The notes beneath the pieces are model-generated. The model saw nothing but the letters and a program-made list of their open reading frames with translations, had not been told where the DNA came from and did no database searches. DNA of 42,240 bases, from positions 1-42,240 of the forward strand of contig CAUWLL010000023.1 in assembly GCA_963559605.1 (NCBI GenBank). The letters are read 5' to 3'. Made by a program: the position numbers and the translations under genes. Position 1 is the stretch's first letter, and every line of letters begins with the position of its first letter. Shown one piece after another: positions 16,666-25,014 of this stretch. This stretch comes from Dorea_D sp963559605. GTDB taxonomy: Bacteria > Bacillota > Clostridia > Lachnospirales > Lachnospiraceae.

Positions 16666-17706
16666 ATGAAAACGGATGTAAAGCTGACAAGTCTGAGTAA
16701 AACTGCCGGTTGAGCGGCGAAAATAGGTCCTGAGACGCTTGCCCAGGTTTTGGGTAAGTTACCGAAATTTGAAGATAAGAATCTGATCGTAGGGATTGAG
16801 ACTTCAGACGATGCTGCAATTTATAAAGTGACAGATGAGATTGCGATGATCCAGACGGTGGACTTTTTTACACCGATCGTAGACGAGCCGTATATGTTTG
16901 GTCAGATTGCCGCCGCAAACTCTTTGAGCGATGTATGGGCAATGGGTGGAGAGCCGGCAGTGGCCCTCAATATCGTAGGATTTCCAAATTGCCTTGATCC
17001 GGCTGTTTTGGGAGATATTCTGGCGGGAGGAGCTGACAAGGTGAAAGAGGCAGGAGCCGTACTTGTGGGAGGACATTCTGTACAGGACGATGAACCGAAA
17101 TACGGGCTTTGTGTATCCGGTTTTGTTCACCCGGATAAAATCTTTAAAAATTATGGCTGTCGTCCGGGTGATGTGCTCGTTCTGACCAAGCAGATTGGAA
17201 GCGGTATTGTTAATACTGCGATCAAAGCCGACATGGCATCCCCGGAAGCGATCCGCGAGGCACAGACCGTGATGGCATCTCTCAACAAGAAAGGGAAACA
17301 GGCGGTAGAGAAATATGATGTAAGTGCATGTACAGATATTACCGGGTTTGGATTATTAGGTCACTGCGTAGAAATGGCTTCTGCCAGTGATGTGACATTT
17401 GAAATTAATGTAACAGACATTGCGTATCTGGCGGACGCTATCGACTATGCGAAGATGGGACTGATTCCGGCAGGTGCATACAAGAACAGAGGATATTCAA
17501 TCGGTAAGGTGGAGACCGGTTCTGTGGCAGAGCATTATCTGGATCTTCTTTATGACCCACAGACTTCGGGAGGACTTCTGATCAGCGTGGCAGAGAAGGA
17601 TTTGAAACCGATGATGGCAGACTTCGCCGCCGCCCGGATGGACACGACCGTTTCTGTGATTGGAAAGGTAGCGCCAAAGAGCGATAAATTAATCCGTCTG
17701 TTTTAA
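16666..17706 (+). CDS. selD: Selenophosphate synthase, itself a selenoprotein (UGA at 16711)
   Basis: 346 residues including one selenocysteine. SelD makes selenophosphate from selenide and ATP for tRNA-Sec charging. The frame runs through an in-frame TGA at 16711-16713; the codons before and after encode TKTAG-U-AAKIGPETL, the expected position of the catalytic Cys/Sec in SelD. The next part has IETSDDAAIY, AANSLSDVWAMGG, GGHSV, CTDITGFGLLGH and YDPQTSGGLL, all SelD signatures. Starting after the TGA would drop the active site, so simple gene callers will truncate it. The ATG at 16666 is 8 nt from AGGGAGG; an ATG at 16663 is an alternative. selA follows after 20 nt. Confidence 0.94.
16711..16750 (+). 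promoter_or_regulatory. Probable bacterial SECIS element of selD
   Basis: Begins with the UGA codon at 16711. A hairpin, CCTG at 16729-16732 with CAGG at 16744-16747 extended by one G-C pair past a mismatch, has its loop about 22 nt after UGA, the distance usual for bacterial SECIS elements bound by SelB. The stem is short, so the fold needs checking. Confidence 0.55.
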
Positions 17707-17726
17707 AAATCGGAAAGGAAATGAAG

Positions 17727-19154
17727 ATGAATAAAAATATGTTGTACCGCAGTATTCCGAAAGTGGACATACTGTTAGAAGAGGAATGTATTCAACAATT
17801 AATCAAGAAATACAGCCGTGAAACGGTGATGGAAGCTATCCATATGGAAATGGATAAACTTCGGACATTTATCGGACAGTGTGAGGATGAAGAGAGAGCA
17901 AAGCGGCAGATCGAGCTTTTAAAAGACCATATTGAGATGACCGTATCATCCATGCATACACCGAATATGCGCGCGGTGATCAATGGAACGGGAACGATCC
18001 TTCATACAAATCTGGGGCGCGCACCGATCAGCAAAGAGCATATGCGGCAGGTGGCGGAGATTGCCACAGGATATTCTAACTTGGAATACAATCTGGAAGA
18101 AGGAAAAAGGGGTGAGCGTTATTCTCATTTTGAAAAGCTGCTCTGTAAGATTACTGGGGCAGAAGCAGCTATGGCAGTTAATAATAATGCGTCTTCTGTG
18201 TTGTTGATCCTGAGTTCACTTGCAAAAGGCGGAGAGGTCATTGTATCTCGCGGCGAGCTGATCGAGATTGGCGGGAAATTCCGTATTCCGGATGTAATGG
18301 AAGAAAGCGGTGCAACATTGGTGGAAGTGGGTACGACAAATAAGACGCACCTTTCAGATTATGAGAATGCCATTACAGAGGAGACGAAGGCGCTTCTGAA
18401 AGTACATACAAGTAATTACAGGATTGTAGGTTTTACAGATTCTGTAGACATTGATGAACTGATCCCGATGGCAAAAGAGCGGGAGATTCCTGTGGTAGAG
18501 GATCTGGGAAGCGGAGTACTGATCGACCTTGCAAAATATGGCCTGACGCACGAGCCGACCGTACAGGAATCTATTCAAAAAGGAGCGGACGTTGTTTGTT
18601 TTAGTGGAGATAAACTGCTGGGAGGTCCACAGGCAGGAATCATTATCGGTAAGAAGAAATATATCGATATGATGAAGAAAAATCAGCTTACCCGTGCTCT
18701 GCGTATTGATAAATTTACGGCGGCAACGCTGGAACTGGTGCTACAGGAATATCTGTCTGAGGAAAAAGCGGTACAGAATATTCCGGTACTTCGTATGATC
18801 ACAAAGCCGTTGGAGGAAATCACGAAAGAGGCAAGAACTCTTGGCAGAATGTTAAACCGTGCACATCTTCCGGCGAAAATAGAAGTCATTTCATGTGAAT
18901 CTCAGATTGGAGGCGGCTCTTTGCCCCTTGAGAGAATTCCGAGTATGGCGGTCACAATCCGTCCAGAGAAAATCAGTGTGGCAGAGCTTGAGGAGCGTAT
19001 GCGCCACCTGCCTGTCCCGGTTATTCCAAGGACTTTTAACGACCGTGTTGTACTTGATGTAAGAACTATGGACCGGGAGGATTTCAGGATACTTACAGAT
19101 CAGTTGAAAGCCTTTCTTGTACTGGAAGAAAAAAGTCTGATTGTGAAATGTTAG
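17727..19154 (+). CDS. selA: L-seryl-tRNA(Sec) selenium transferase
   Basis: 475 residues, normal for SelA, a PLP enzyme that turns seryl-tRNA(Sec) into selenocysteyl-tRNA(Sec) using selenophosphate. Features: INGTGTILHTNLGRAP (near 86-101), YSNLEYNLEEGKRGERY, NNNASSVLLIL, VEDLGSGVL, and the PLP lysine Lys296 in FSGDKLLGGPQAG, the position expected from E. coli SelA. The ATG at 17727 is 7 nt from AAAGGA; the ATG at 17721 is only 1 nt from it. Between selD and selB with short gaps, so one operon. Confidence 0.96.
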   Translation: MNKNMLYRSIPKVDILLEEECIQQLIKKYSRETVMEAIHMEMDKLRTFIGQCEDEERAKRQIELLKDHIEMTVSSMHTPNMRAVINGTGTILHTNLGRAPISKEHMRQVAEIATGYSNLEYNLEEGKRGERYSHFEKLLCKITGAEAAMAVNNNASSVLLILSSLAKGGEVIVSRGELIEIGGKFRIPDVMEESGATLVEVGTTNKTHLSDYENAITEETKALLKVHTSNYRIVGFTDSVDIDELIPMAKEREIPVVEDLGSGVLIDLAKYGLTHEPTVQESIQKGADVVCFSGDKLLGGPQAGIIIGKKKYIDMMKKNQLTRALRIDKFTAATLELVLQEYLSEEKAVQNIPVLRMITKPLEEITKEARTLGRMLNRAHLPAKIEVISCESQIGGGSLPLERIPSMAVTIRPEKISVAELEERMRHLPVPVIPRTFNDRVVLDVRTMDREDFRILTDQLKAFLVLEEKSLIVKC

Positions 19155-19169
19155 GAGCTATAGAAGCGT

Positions 19170-21083
19170 ATGAAAAATATTATTATCGGAACTGCCGGTC
19201 ATATCGATCACGGGAAAACAACCCTTATCAAAGCCCTGACAGGGCGTAATACAGATCGGTGGGAGGAAGAACAAAGAAGAGGTATTACCATTGATTTGGG
19301 ATTCACTTATTTTGATCTGCCAGGCGGTGACCGGGCAGGGATCATTGATGTGCCGGGGCATGAAAGATTTATCAATAATATGGTTGCCGGGGTGGTGGGC
19401 ATGGATCTGGTTCTGCTTGTTATTGCGGCGGACGAAGGGATCATGCCTCAGACAAGAGAGCATATGGATATTCTGAACCTTCTTGGAATTGAAAAGAGCA
19501 TTATCGTGTTAAACAAATGTGACCTTGTGGATGAAGAGTGGCTGGAACTTGTGGAAGAAGAAGTTCGGGAGGAATTGTCCGGTACGTTTTTAGAACACGC
19601 TCCGGTGGCAAAAGTGTCGGCGGCAACGGGAGAGGGACTTTCGGAGCTGATCGACTTGATCGGAAAACTGACAGGGGATGATGTACAGGCAAAGGACGTA
19701 AATACGATTCCGAGACTTCCCATCGACCGTGCATTTACCTTGTCAGGATTCGGAACGGTTATTACAGGAACATTGGTTTCCGGTACAATTTCCAAAGAAG
19801 ATGTATTAGAAATGTACCCTATTGGAAAAGAATGTAAGATCCGCAGTATTCAAGTACACGGGGAGGATAAGAAAGAGTGTTATGCCGGACAGCGAGTAGC
19901 GATAAATTTATCCAATGTGAAGAAAAAAGAGGTTCGGCGAGGCTGTGTTCTTGCGCCGCCACAGAGCATGAAAAATACAGATTTGCTGGATGTGAAATTA
20001 AATGTTCTGGATTCATCTATGCGCGTACTTACGAATCATACGAGACTGCATTTCTTTACGGGAACAAGTGAGGTTTTGTGCCGGGCCGTTCTGTTAGATA
20101 AAGAAGAGATAGGACCGGGAGAAAGCGGATATGTACAGTTCCGGCTGGAGGAAGAGGTAGCAGTAAGACGCGGAGATAAGTTTGTGGTACGTTTTTATTC
20201 CCCGATGGAAACGATCGGGGGAGGTGTTATCTTAGAGCCAAATCCAAAGATTAAGCGTAGATTTCAGGAGCAGACGATCGAAGAGTTAAAGCGTAAAGAG
20301 TCGGGCTCTTCGGCAGACGTCATCGAAATGCATGTAAAGAGTCACGCAGAGACACTCATTACTCTGGCGGAGCTGGCAAAACTTACAGCGTTATCGTCAG
20401 AGGAAGTGGAAGCGGATGTAAAAGAGCTGGAAAGTCAGGGACTGGTCCGAAGCTATGCCATGCGCAAAGATACCTATGTATGGCATAGAGATTCTGAGCG
20501 AGCGGCAGTTCATGTTTTAAAAGAGGCGCTCGCCGATTATGAGAAGAAATATCCGTACCGTTATGGTATGAAGAAAGCCGAAGTACAGATGACTTATTTC
20601 AAGAAGATAAAACCGAATGTCTTTGACCGAATCGTAGAGCAGATAGAAGCGGACGGACATATCAAGAGAGTAGATGAATTTCTGTGCGAGGCAGACTACG
20701 AAGTTCAGAAAGACCGAAAATACGAAAAAATCTCGGGTATTCTTCTGGATGTATTCCGAAAGTCAGGTTATGATTTTGTCCGTTATTCAGAAATCGATCT
20801 GAAAGGAGAGGCAAAAGATACAGCGGATGATATTCTTAACATTCTGATGACAGAGCGGCAGGTAGTGAAAGTGACGGAAGATATGTATACGTTAAAAAGC
20901 AACATGGATCACGCCGAGGAAGTCATACGAGAGAAATTACAGGAGGATCCGTTAATTACGATCGCGCAGGTGAGAGACATATTTGAAACCAGCAGAAAAA
21001 GTGCCAAACCGATCCTGGAGTATATGGATAGCATCAAAGTGACGAAAAAAACCGGAGCAGAGAGTGAAAGGGTAGCATACTAA
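19170..21083 (+). CDS. selB: Selenocysteine-specific elongation factor SelB
   Basis: 637 residues. An EF-Tu-like GTPase: G1 GHIDHGKT (10-17), RRGITIDLG, G3 DVPGHE (60-65) and G4 NKCD (115-118). Beta-barrel domains follow, then a C-terminal half of about 270 residues with winged-helix units that bind the SECIS hairpin. It carries Sec-tRNA to the ribosome at UGA codons. AGGAG lies 12 nt before the start. The stop overlaps the LysR start (TAATG), so they are translationally coupled. Confidence 0.96.
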   Translation: MKNIIIGTAGHIDHGKTTLIKALTGRNTDRWEEEQRRGITIDLGFTYFDLPGGDRAGIIDVPGHERFINNMVAGVVGMDLVLLVIAADEGIMPQTREHMDILNLLGIEKSIIVLNKCDLVDEEWLELVEEEVREELSGTFLEHAPVAKVSAATGEGLSELIDLIGKLTGDDVQAKDVNTIPRLPIDRAFTLSGFGTVITGTLVSGTISKEDVLEMYPIGKECKIRSIQVHGEDKKECYAGQRVAINLSNVKKKEVRRGCVLAPPQSMKNTDLLDVKLNVLDSSMRVLTNHTRLHFFTGTSEVLCRAVLLDKEEIGPGESGYVQFRLEEEVAVRRGDKFVVRFYSPMETIGGGVILEPNPKIKRRFQEQTIEELKRKESGSSADVIEMHVKSHAETLITLAELAKLTALSSEEVEADVKELESQGLVRSYAMRKDTYVWHRDSERAAVHVLKEALADYEKKYPYRYGMKKAEVQMTYFKKIKPNVFDRIVEQIEADGHIKRVDEFLCEADYEVQKDRKYEKISGILLDVFRKSGYDFVRYSEIDLKGEAKDTADDILNILMTERQVVKVTEDMYTLKSNMDHAEEVIREKLQEDPLITIAQVRDIFETSRKSAKPILEYMDSIKVTKKTGAESERVAY

Positions 21084-22012
21084 TGAATTTGAAACAGTTA
21101 GAAGCATTTGTACAGGTGGCAGAAAGCGGAAGTTTTTCGAAAGCGGCAAGCGAGTTGTTTTTGACACAGCCTACTGTCAGTGCACATATTTCCGCGTTGG
21201 AAAAAGAATTGAATGCAAGACTTTTTGTGAGAAGTACAAAGGAAGTCAGTCTATCAGATGATGGCGCTCAGTTGTATAAATATGCGAAGCAGATGGTGGA
21301 ATTGCAGGAAAAAATAGAAGAGTGTTTTGAAATCGAAAAAGGGGACAGACGGCATGGCGTGACCATCGCCGCATCTACGATCCCGGCGCAGTATCTGCTT
21401 CCGAAAGTGTTGATGAAGTTTAATGAAAAATATCCTCATGAGCAGATTAAGATTATCGAGACAGACAGTGGAAAAGTGATCACACAGATTGTAGGCCATA
21501 TGGTGGATGTTGGGTTTACTGGCACAGTGCTGGAGAAAAAGCACTGCAAATATATTCCGTTTTATAAAGACGAGCTGGTGGTCGTAACTCCCAATACAGA
21601 GAAGTATCAAAAGCTGAGGGAGACATCGGAAAACGACATTACTTGGATGAAAGAAGAGTCGGTCATTATGCGTGAGGAAGGCTCGGGAACACGCAAAGAA
21701 GCGGAATCACAGCTTCGTGAGGCGGGAGTTAAGCTGGCCGAACTGGATATTATTGCCAGTATTGCCAACCAGGAAACGATTAAAAAATCTGTTCGGCAGG
21801 GAATGGGGATCACGGTGTTGTCCAGACTTGCCACAGAGGATGAAGTAGAGGCGGGCATCTTACTTGCATTTCCGATTCCAAACAGTGACGAAGGACGTGA
21901 CATCAACCTTGTTTACAATAAGAATTACCATATGTCACGAAGCGCAGAGCGTTTCGTGCGGACTGTAAAAGAAGTATACGAGGTGGAAAGTAACGAAAAC
22001 AATCAACAGTAG
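21083..22012 (+). CDS. LysR-type regulator of the selenium cluster
   Basis: 309 residues, a standard LysR length. N-terminal winged helix: LKQLEAFVQVAESGSFSKAA then TQPTVSAHISALEKELNARL. The rest is the substrate-binding-like effector domain. A LysR protein of this kind is a known companion of selenium genes in Clostridia. Its 1-nt overlap with selB puts it inside the sel operon, so it probably regulates selenium genes, perhaps in response to selenium or sulfur compounds; the ligand is unknown. Confidence 0.88.
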   Translation: MNLKQLEAFVQVAESGSFSKAASELFLTQPTVSAHISALEKELNARLFVRSTKEVSLSDDGAQLYKYAKQMVELQEKIEECFEIEKGDRRHGVTIAASTIPAQYLLPKVLMKFNEKYPHEQIKIIETDSGKVITQIVGHMVDVGFTGTVLEKKHCKYIPFYKDELVVVTPNTEKYQKLRETSENDITWMKEESVIMREEGSGTRKEAESQLREAGVKLAELDIIASIANQETIKKSVRQGMGITVLSRLATEDEVEAGILLAFPIPNSDEGRDINLVYNKNYHMSRSAERFVRTVKEVYEVESNENNQQ

Positions 22013-22023
22013 AAAAAGAGTGC

Positions 22024-22062
22024 GCGTCATTTATAGTGAACATCTATAAATGACGCTTTATA
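22024..22062 (+). terminator. Terminator after the selD-selA-selB-lysR operon
   Basis: A 13-bp perfect stem (22024-22036 with 22044-22056), a 7-nt loop and a T-rich tail, 12 nt after the LysR stop. Confidence 0.88.
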
Positions 22063-22153
22063 TTGGGTATTTCAATTAGACGAATGAAAGAAGAAAGACT
22101 ATACTGATAAGTACAGGTGGAAAGTATTCCATCCTTTTAAGAGGGATAAGATT

Positions 22154-23293
22154 ATGATTTATATGGATAATGCTGCGACAACGATGCGCAAGCCAAAAGA
22201 AGTAATAGACGCTGTGATGACAGCCATGGGTTCGATGGGGAATGCAGGACGGGGAGCCAATGAGGCCTCTCTGGGCGCTTCCAGAATTATTTACGATACA
22301 AGAGAGAAGTTGTGTCGTCTGTTTCACGGAGAAAATCCGAAGCAGGTTGTTTTTACGGCGAATTCTACAGAGAGCCTGAATATTGCAATTAAGGGATTAT
22401 TAGAGCCGGGAGATCATGTTGTGACGACAATGTTAGAGCATAATTCCGTGCTCCGTCCGTTGTACGAGATGAGAGAAAAGGGCGTAAACCTTACGATTGT
22501 AAAAAGTAATGAAACAGGTACGATTGATATAAAAGATATAGAAACGGCCGTTACCCCGGAGACAAAAATGGTAATCTGTACCAATGGCTCCAATCTGACG
22601 GGGAATTATGTTCCACTGAAGCCGATTTCCGACATTGCCCATAAAAACGGTGCACTGTTTGTAGTAGACGCATCCCAGACTGCCGGAGTATTTCCAATCG
22701 ATGTGCAGGAGATGGGAATTGACGTACTTTGCTTTACCGGACATAAAGGACTTCTCGGACCGCAGGGAACGGGAGGAATGTATGTAAAAGAGGGAATTAC
22801 CATACGACCGCTGAAATCCGGCGGAAGCGGAGTTCAGACATATAGTAAAACACATCCGACAGAAATGCCTACTGCCTTAGAGGCAGGGACTTTGAACGGA
22901 CATGGAATTGCAGGCCTTCATGCAGCCGTGTCTTACCTGGAAGAAACGGGCGTGGACACAATTCGCGCCCGGGAACAGGAGTTGATGAAACGATTTTACG
23001 ACGGGGTAAAGGAAATTCCGTCTGTCAAAATTTACGGTGATTTCAGAACAATGGACAGATGTGCCATAGTAACGCTGAACATCGGGGATTATGATTCTTC
23101 AGAAGTGAGTGACGAGCTTCTTACAGAATATAATATTTCTACAAGACCGGGAGGCCACTGTGCTCCGCTTATGCACGAGGCGCTCGGAACGGTGGAACAA
23201 GGAGCTGTGAGGTTCAGCTTCTCACATTACAATACTGAAGAAGAGGTGGATACAGCCATTCAGGCAATCCGCGAACTGGCGGAAGAAGAGTAG
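22154..23293 (+). CDS. NifS-like cysteine desulfurase / selenocysteine lyase family enzyme
   Basis: 379-residue class V PLP enzyme. MDNAATT (4-10) opens the protein; TANSTESLNIAIKG, MLEHNSVLRP, VVDASQTAG and the PLP lysine in CFTGHKGLLGPQGTGG follow. A C-terminal loop with Cys in RPGGHCAPLMHEALG matches the sulfur-accepting cysteine of desulfurases. This subfamily (the Enterococcus EF2568 type) is associated with selenium-dependent hydroxylase genes and selD, so it may supply selenide or reactive sulfur. It lies between the terminator at 22024 and yedE, and is probably the first gene of a second selenium operon. Confidence 0.86.
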   Translation: MIYMDNAATTMRKPKEVIDAVMTAMGSMGNAGRGANEASLGASRIIYDTREKLCRLFHGENPKQVVFTANSTESLNIAIKGLLEPGDHVVTTMLEHNSVLRPLYEMREKGVNLTIVKSNETGTIDIKDIETAVTPETKMVICTNGSNLTGNYVPLKPISDIAHKNGALFVVDASQTAGVFPIDVQEMGIDVLCFTGHKGLLGPQGTGGMYVKEGITIRPLKSGGSGVQTYSKTHPTEMPTALEAGTLNGHGIAGLHAAVSYLEETGVDTIRAREQELMKRFYDGVKEIPSVKIYGDFRTMDRCAIVTLNIGDYDSSEVSDELLTEYNISTRPGGHCAPLMHEALGTVEQGAVRFSFSHYNTEEEVDTAIQAIRELAEEE

Positions 23294-23344
23294 GTAAGCG
23301 GTACTTCTTTCGAAAATGAGAGACATAAGAGGAGGAACAAAACA

Positions 23345-24442
23345 ATGAATTTAACAGATTCAAAGAAGAAACTGGCGTTAGCCGGAGCTGTATGTGGAAT
23401 TGTGGCAGTAGTTCTTGCGCTGCTTGGCAATCCGGCAAACATGGCATTTTGTATTGCATGCTTTATCCGTGATACGGCGGGAGCATTTGGTATGCATCAG
23501 GCAGAAGTGGTGCAGTATGCGAGACCGGAAATTATCGGTCTTGTGCTGGGAGCGTTTTTAATCTCAGTAGCAACAAAAGAGTATCGATCCACAGCAGGAT
23601 CATCTCCGATGATTCGTTTCGTGCTTGGTGTGATCATTATGATCGGAGCATTGGTATTCCTTGGATGCCCGCTTCGTATGATCATCCGTATGTCAGCAGG
23701 CGATCTGAATGCATGGGTTGCGCTGGTTGGATTTATTCTGGGAATCGCAACAGGAGTATTTGCATTAAAGAAAGGATTTAGTCTTGGAAGAGCACATGCT
23801 ACAAATAAATTAAACGGAGCAGTGCTTCCGGTTATCGTAGTCGGCATTCTTGTACTTGCTCTGGCAACTCCTTTGTTAAAAGAGAGCGCGGCAGGTCCGG
23901 GAAGTATGCATGCACCGGTTATTGCTTCTTTGGTCGGCGGTCTTGTATTTGGAGCATTTGCACAGAAATCCAGAATGTGTTTCGCAGGAAGTATGCGTGA
24001 CGTGATCCTGATGAAGAATTTTGATTTATTCTCAGTAATCGCAGGATTATTTGTTGTATTATTGATTTTCAACGTTGCAACAGGACGTTTTGTAGTTGGA
24101 TTTGATACACCGGGTGTTATCGCACACTCTGAGCATCTGTGGAATATTCTGGGTATGTACACTGTGGGATTTGCGGCAGTACTGGCAGGCGGATGCCCGC
24201 TTCGTCAGCTGATCCTCGCAGGTCAGGGTTCTTCTGATGCAGCGGTAACCGTTGCGGGAATGTTCGTAGGTGGAGCGATCTGTCACAACTTTGGTCTTGC
24301 GGCAAGCGGAACAGCATTAAATGCCGAGACAAAAGAAATCGTTGCAGGTGCGGTACCGATGAATGGAAAAATTGCTTGTATCATTTGTATTGTGATTTGT
24401 TTCATCATTGCATTTGCATGTAAGAGAGAAGAAAGCAAGTAA
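23345..24442 (+). CDS. yedE: YedE family putative selenium transporter
   Basis: 365-residue membrane protein with about ten hydrophobic segments, of the YeeE/YedE type (PF04143). It has the duplicated motif GCPLR (in LGCPLRMIIR and AGGCPLRQLI), with conserved cysteines also in AFCIACFIRDTAG and MCFAGSMRD. YedE proteins beside selD, yedF and DUF3343 genes are proposed selenium transporters; homologues import thiosulfate. AAGAGGAGG precedes the start. It follows the desulfurase by 51 nt. Confidence 0.9.
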   Translation: MNLTDSKKKLALAGAVCGIVAVVLALLGNPANMAFCIACFIRDTAGAFGMHQAEVVQYARPEIIGLVLGAFLISVATKEYRSTAGSSPMIRFVLGVIIMIGALVFLGCPLRMIIRMSAGDLNAWVALVGFILGIATGVFALKKGFSLGRAHATNKLNGAVLPVIVVGILVLALATPLLKESAAGPGSMHAPVIASLVGGLVFGAFAQKSRMCFAGSMRDVILMKNFDLFSVIAGLFVVLLIFNVATGRFVVGFDTPGVIAHSEHLWNILGMYTVGFAAVLAGGCPLRQLILAGQGSSDAAVTVAGMFVGGAICHNFGLAASGTALNAETKEIVAGAVPMNGKIACIICIVICFIIAFACKREESK

Positions 24443-24450
24443 TAGAAAGG

Positions 24451-24479
24451 TTGTTCTTGACTTTTGACCTTGATATAAT
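24451..24479 (+). promoter_or_regulatory. Promoter upstream of the TusA-like gene
   Basis: TTGTTC (24451-24456), a 17-nt spacer and TATAAT (24474-24479), 28 nt before the start at 24508. It lets the small carrier genes be made separately from yedE. Confidence 0.65.
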
Positions 24480-24507
24480 ATATTCTAAGAAAGAAGGTAA
24501 ATAAATT

Positions 24508-24711
24508 ATGAAGGAAGTAGATGCAAGAGGTCTGTCTTGTCCGGAGCCGTTAATGCTGACAGCAGACGCTTTAAAAGGCGCAAGTGAAGCAGTAAAGGTA
24601 CTGGTTAGTGAACCTCACCAGAAGATGAATGTTGAAAAATATGCCAAAGAGCATGGAAAGAAATCAACTTCTACGGAGAAAGACGGATACTTTGAAGTGG
24701 TGATTGAGTAG
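24508..24711 (+). CDS. TusA-like sulfur/selenium carrier
   Basis: 67 residues, a single TusA/SirA domain. The carrier motif GLSCPEPL gives Cys11, and the second half keeps the family's beta-alpha pattern. Such proteins pass sulfur (or selenium) as a persulfide. It lies between yedE and a DUF3343 gene, 3 nt before the latter, which ties it to selenium handling; the same fold also occurs in the N-terminal half of YedF at 15869. Confidence 0.88.
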   Translation: MKEVDARGLSCPEPLMLTADALKGASEAVKVLVSEPHQKMNVEKYAKEHGKKSTSTEKDGYFEVVIE

Positions 24712-24714
24712 AAC

Positions 24715-24951
24715 ATGAGAAGGAAAGAACTGAAATTAGTTGTGACATTTCACACAACAGCGGACGCTATGGCAATGGAAAAAGCTTGTAAAGAGCAGAA
24801 TATACCGGGACGCATTATTCCGGTTCCGAGAGCGATTTCCGCAGGGTGTGGATTGGCATGGTGTGCCGGGCTTGAGGATCGTGAGCAGATTACTGCCATG
24901 ATGAAAAAGACCGGGATCGAAGAAGAGGACATGCATGAGTGCATGGTATAA
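24715..24951 (+). CDS. DUF3343 family small protein
   Basis: 78 residues. TFHTTADAMAMEKACKEQ and GRIIPVPRAISAGCGLAWC match the DUF3343 family, with a conserved Cys-rich CGLAWC motif. Members are usually found with yedE and TusA-like genes. It starts 3 nt after the TusA-like stop, so they are co-translated. Exact role unknown; the cysteines suggest an acceptor of reactive sulfur or selenium. Confidence 0.85.
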   Translation: MRRKELKLVVTFHTTADAMAMEKACKEQNIPGRIIPVPRAISAGCGLAWCAGLEDREQITAMMKKTGIEEEDMHECMV

Positions 24952-24959
24952 AGAAGAGG

Positions 24960-24987
24960 ACAGGCAGAGACGTTTCGCTCTGCCTGT
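24960..24987 (+). terminator. Hairpin between DUF3343 and cyuA
   Basis: A 10-bp stem (24960-24969 with 24978-24987) and an 8-nt loop, followed by only a few T. Probably a partial terminator; the next gene starts 27 nt later. Confidence 0.6.
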
Positions 24988-25014
24988 TTCTGCATGTAAA
25001 AAGGAGGAAAACCT

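Noticed and set aside
23497..24162. 221-residue minus-strand open frame
   Set aside because: It is antisense to yedE, whose membrane pattern and GCPLR motifs are clear.
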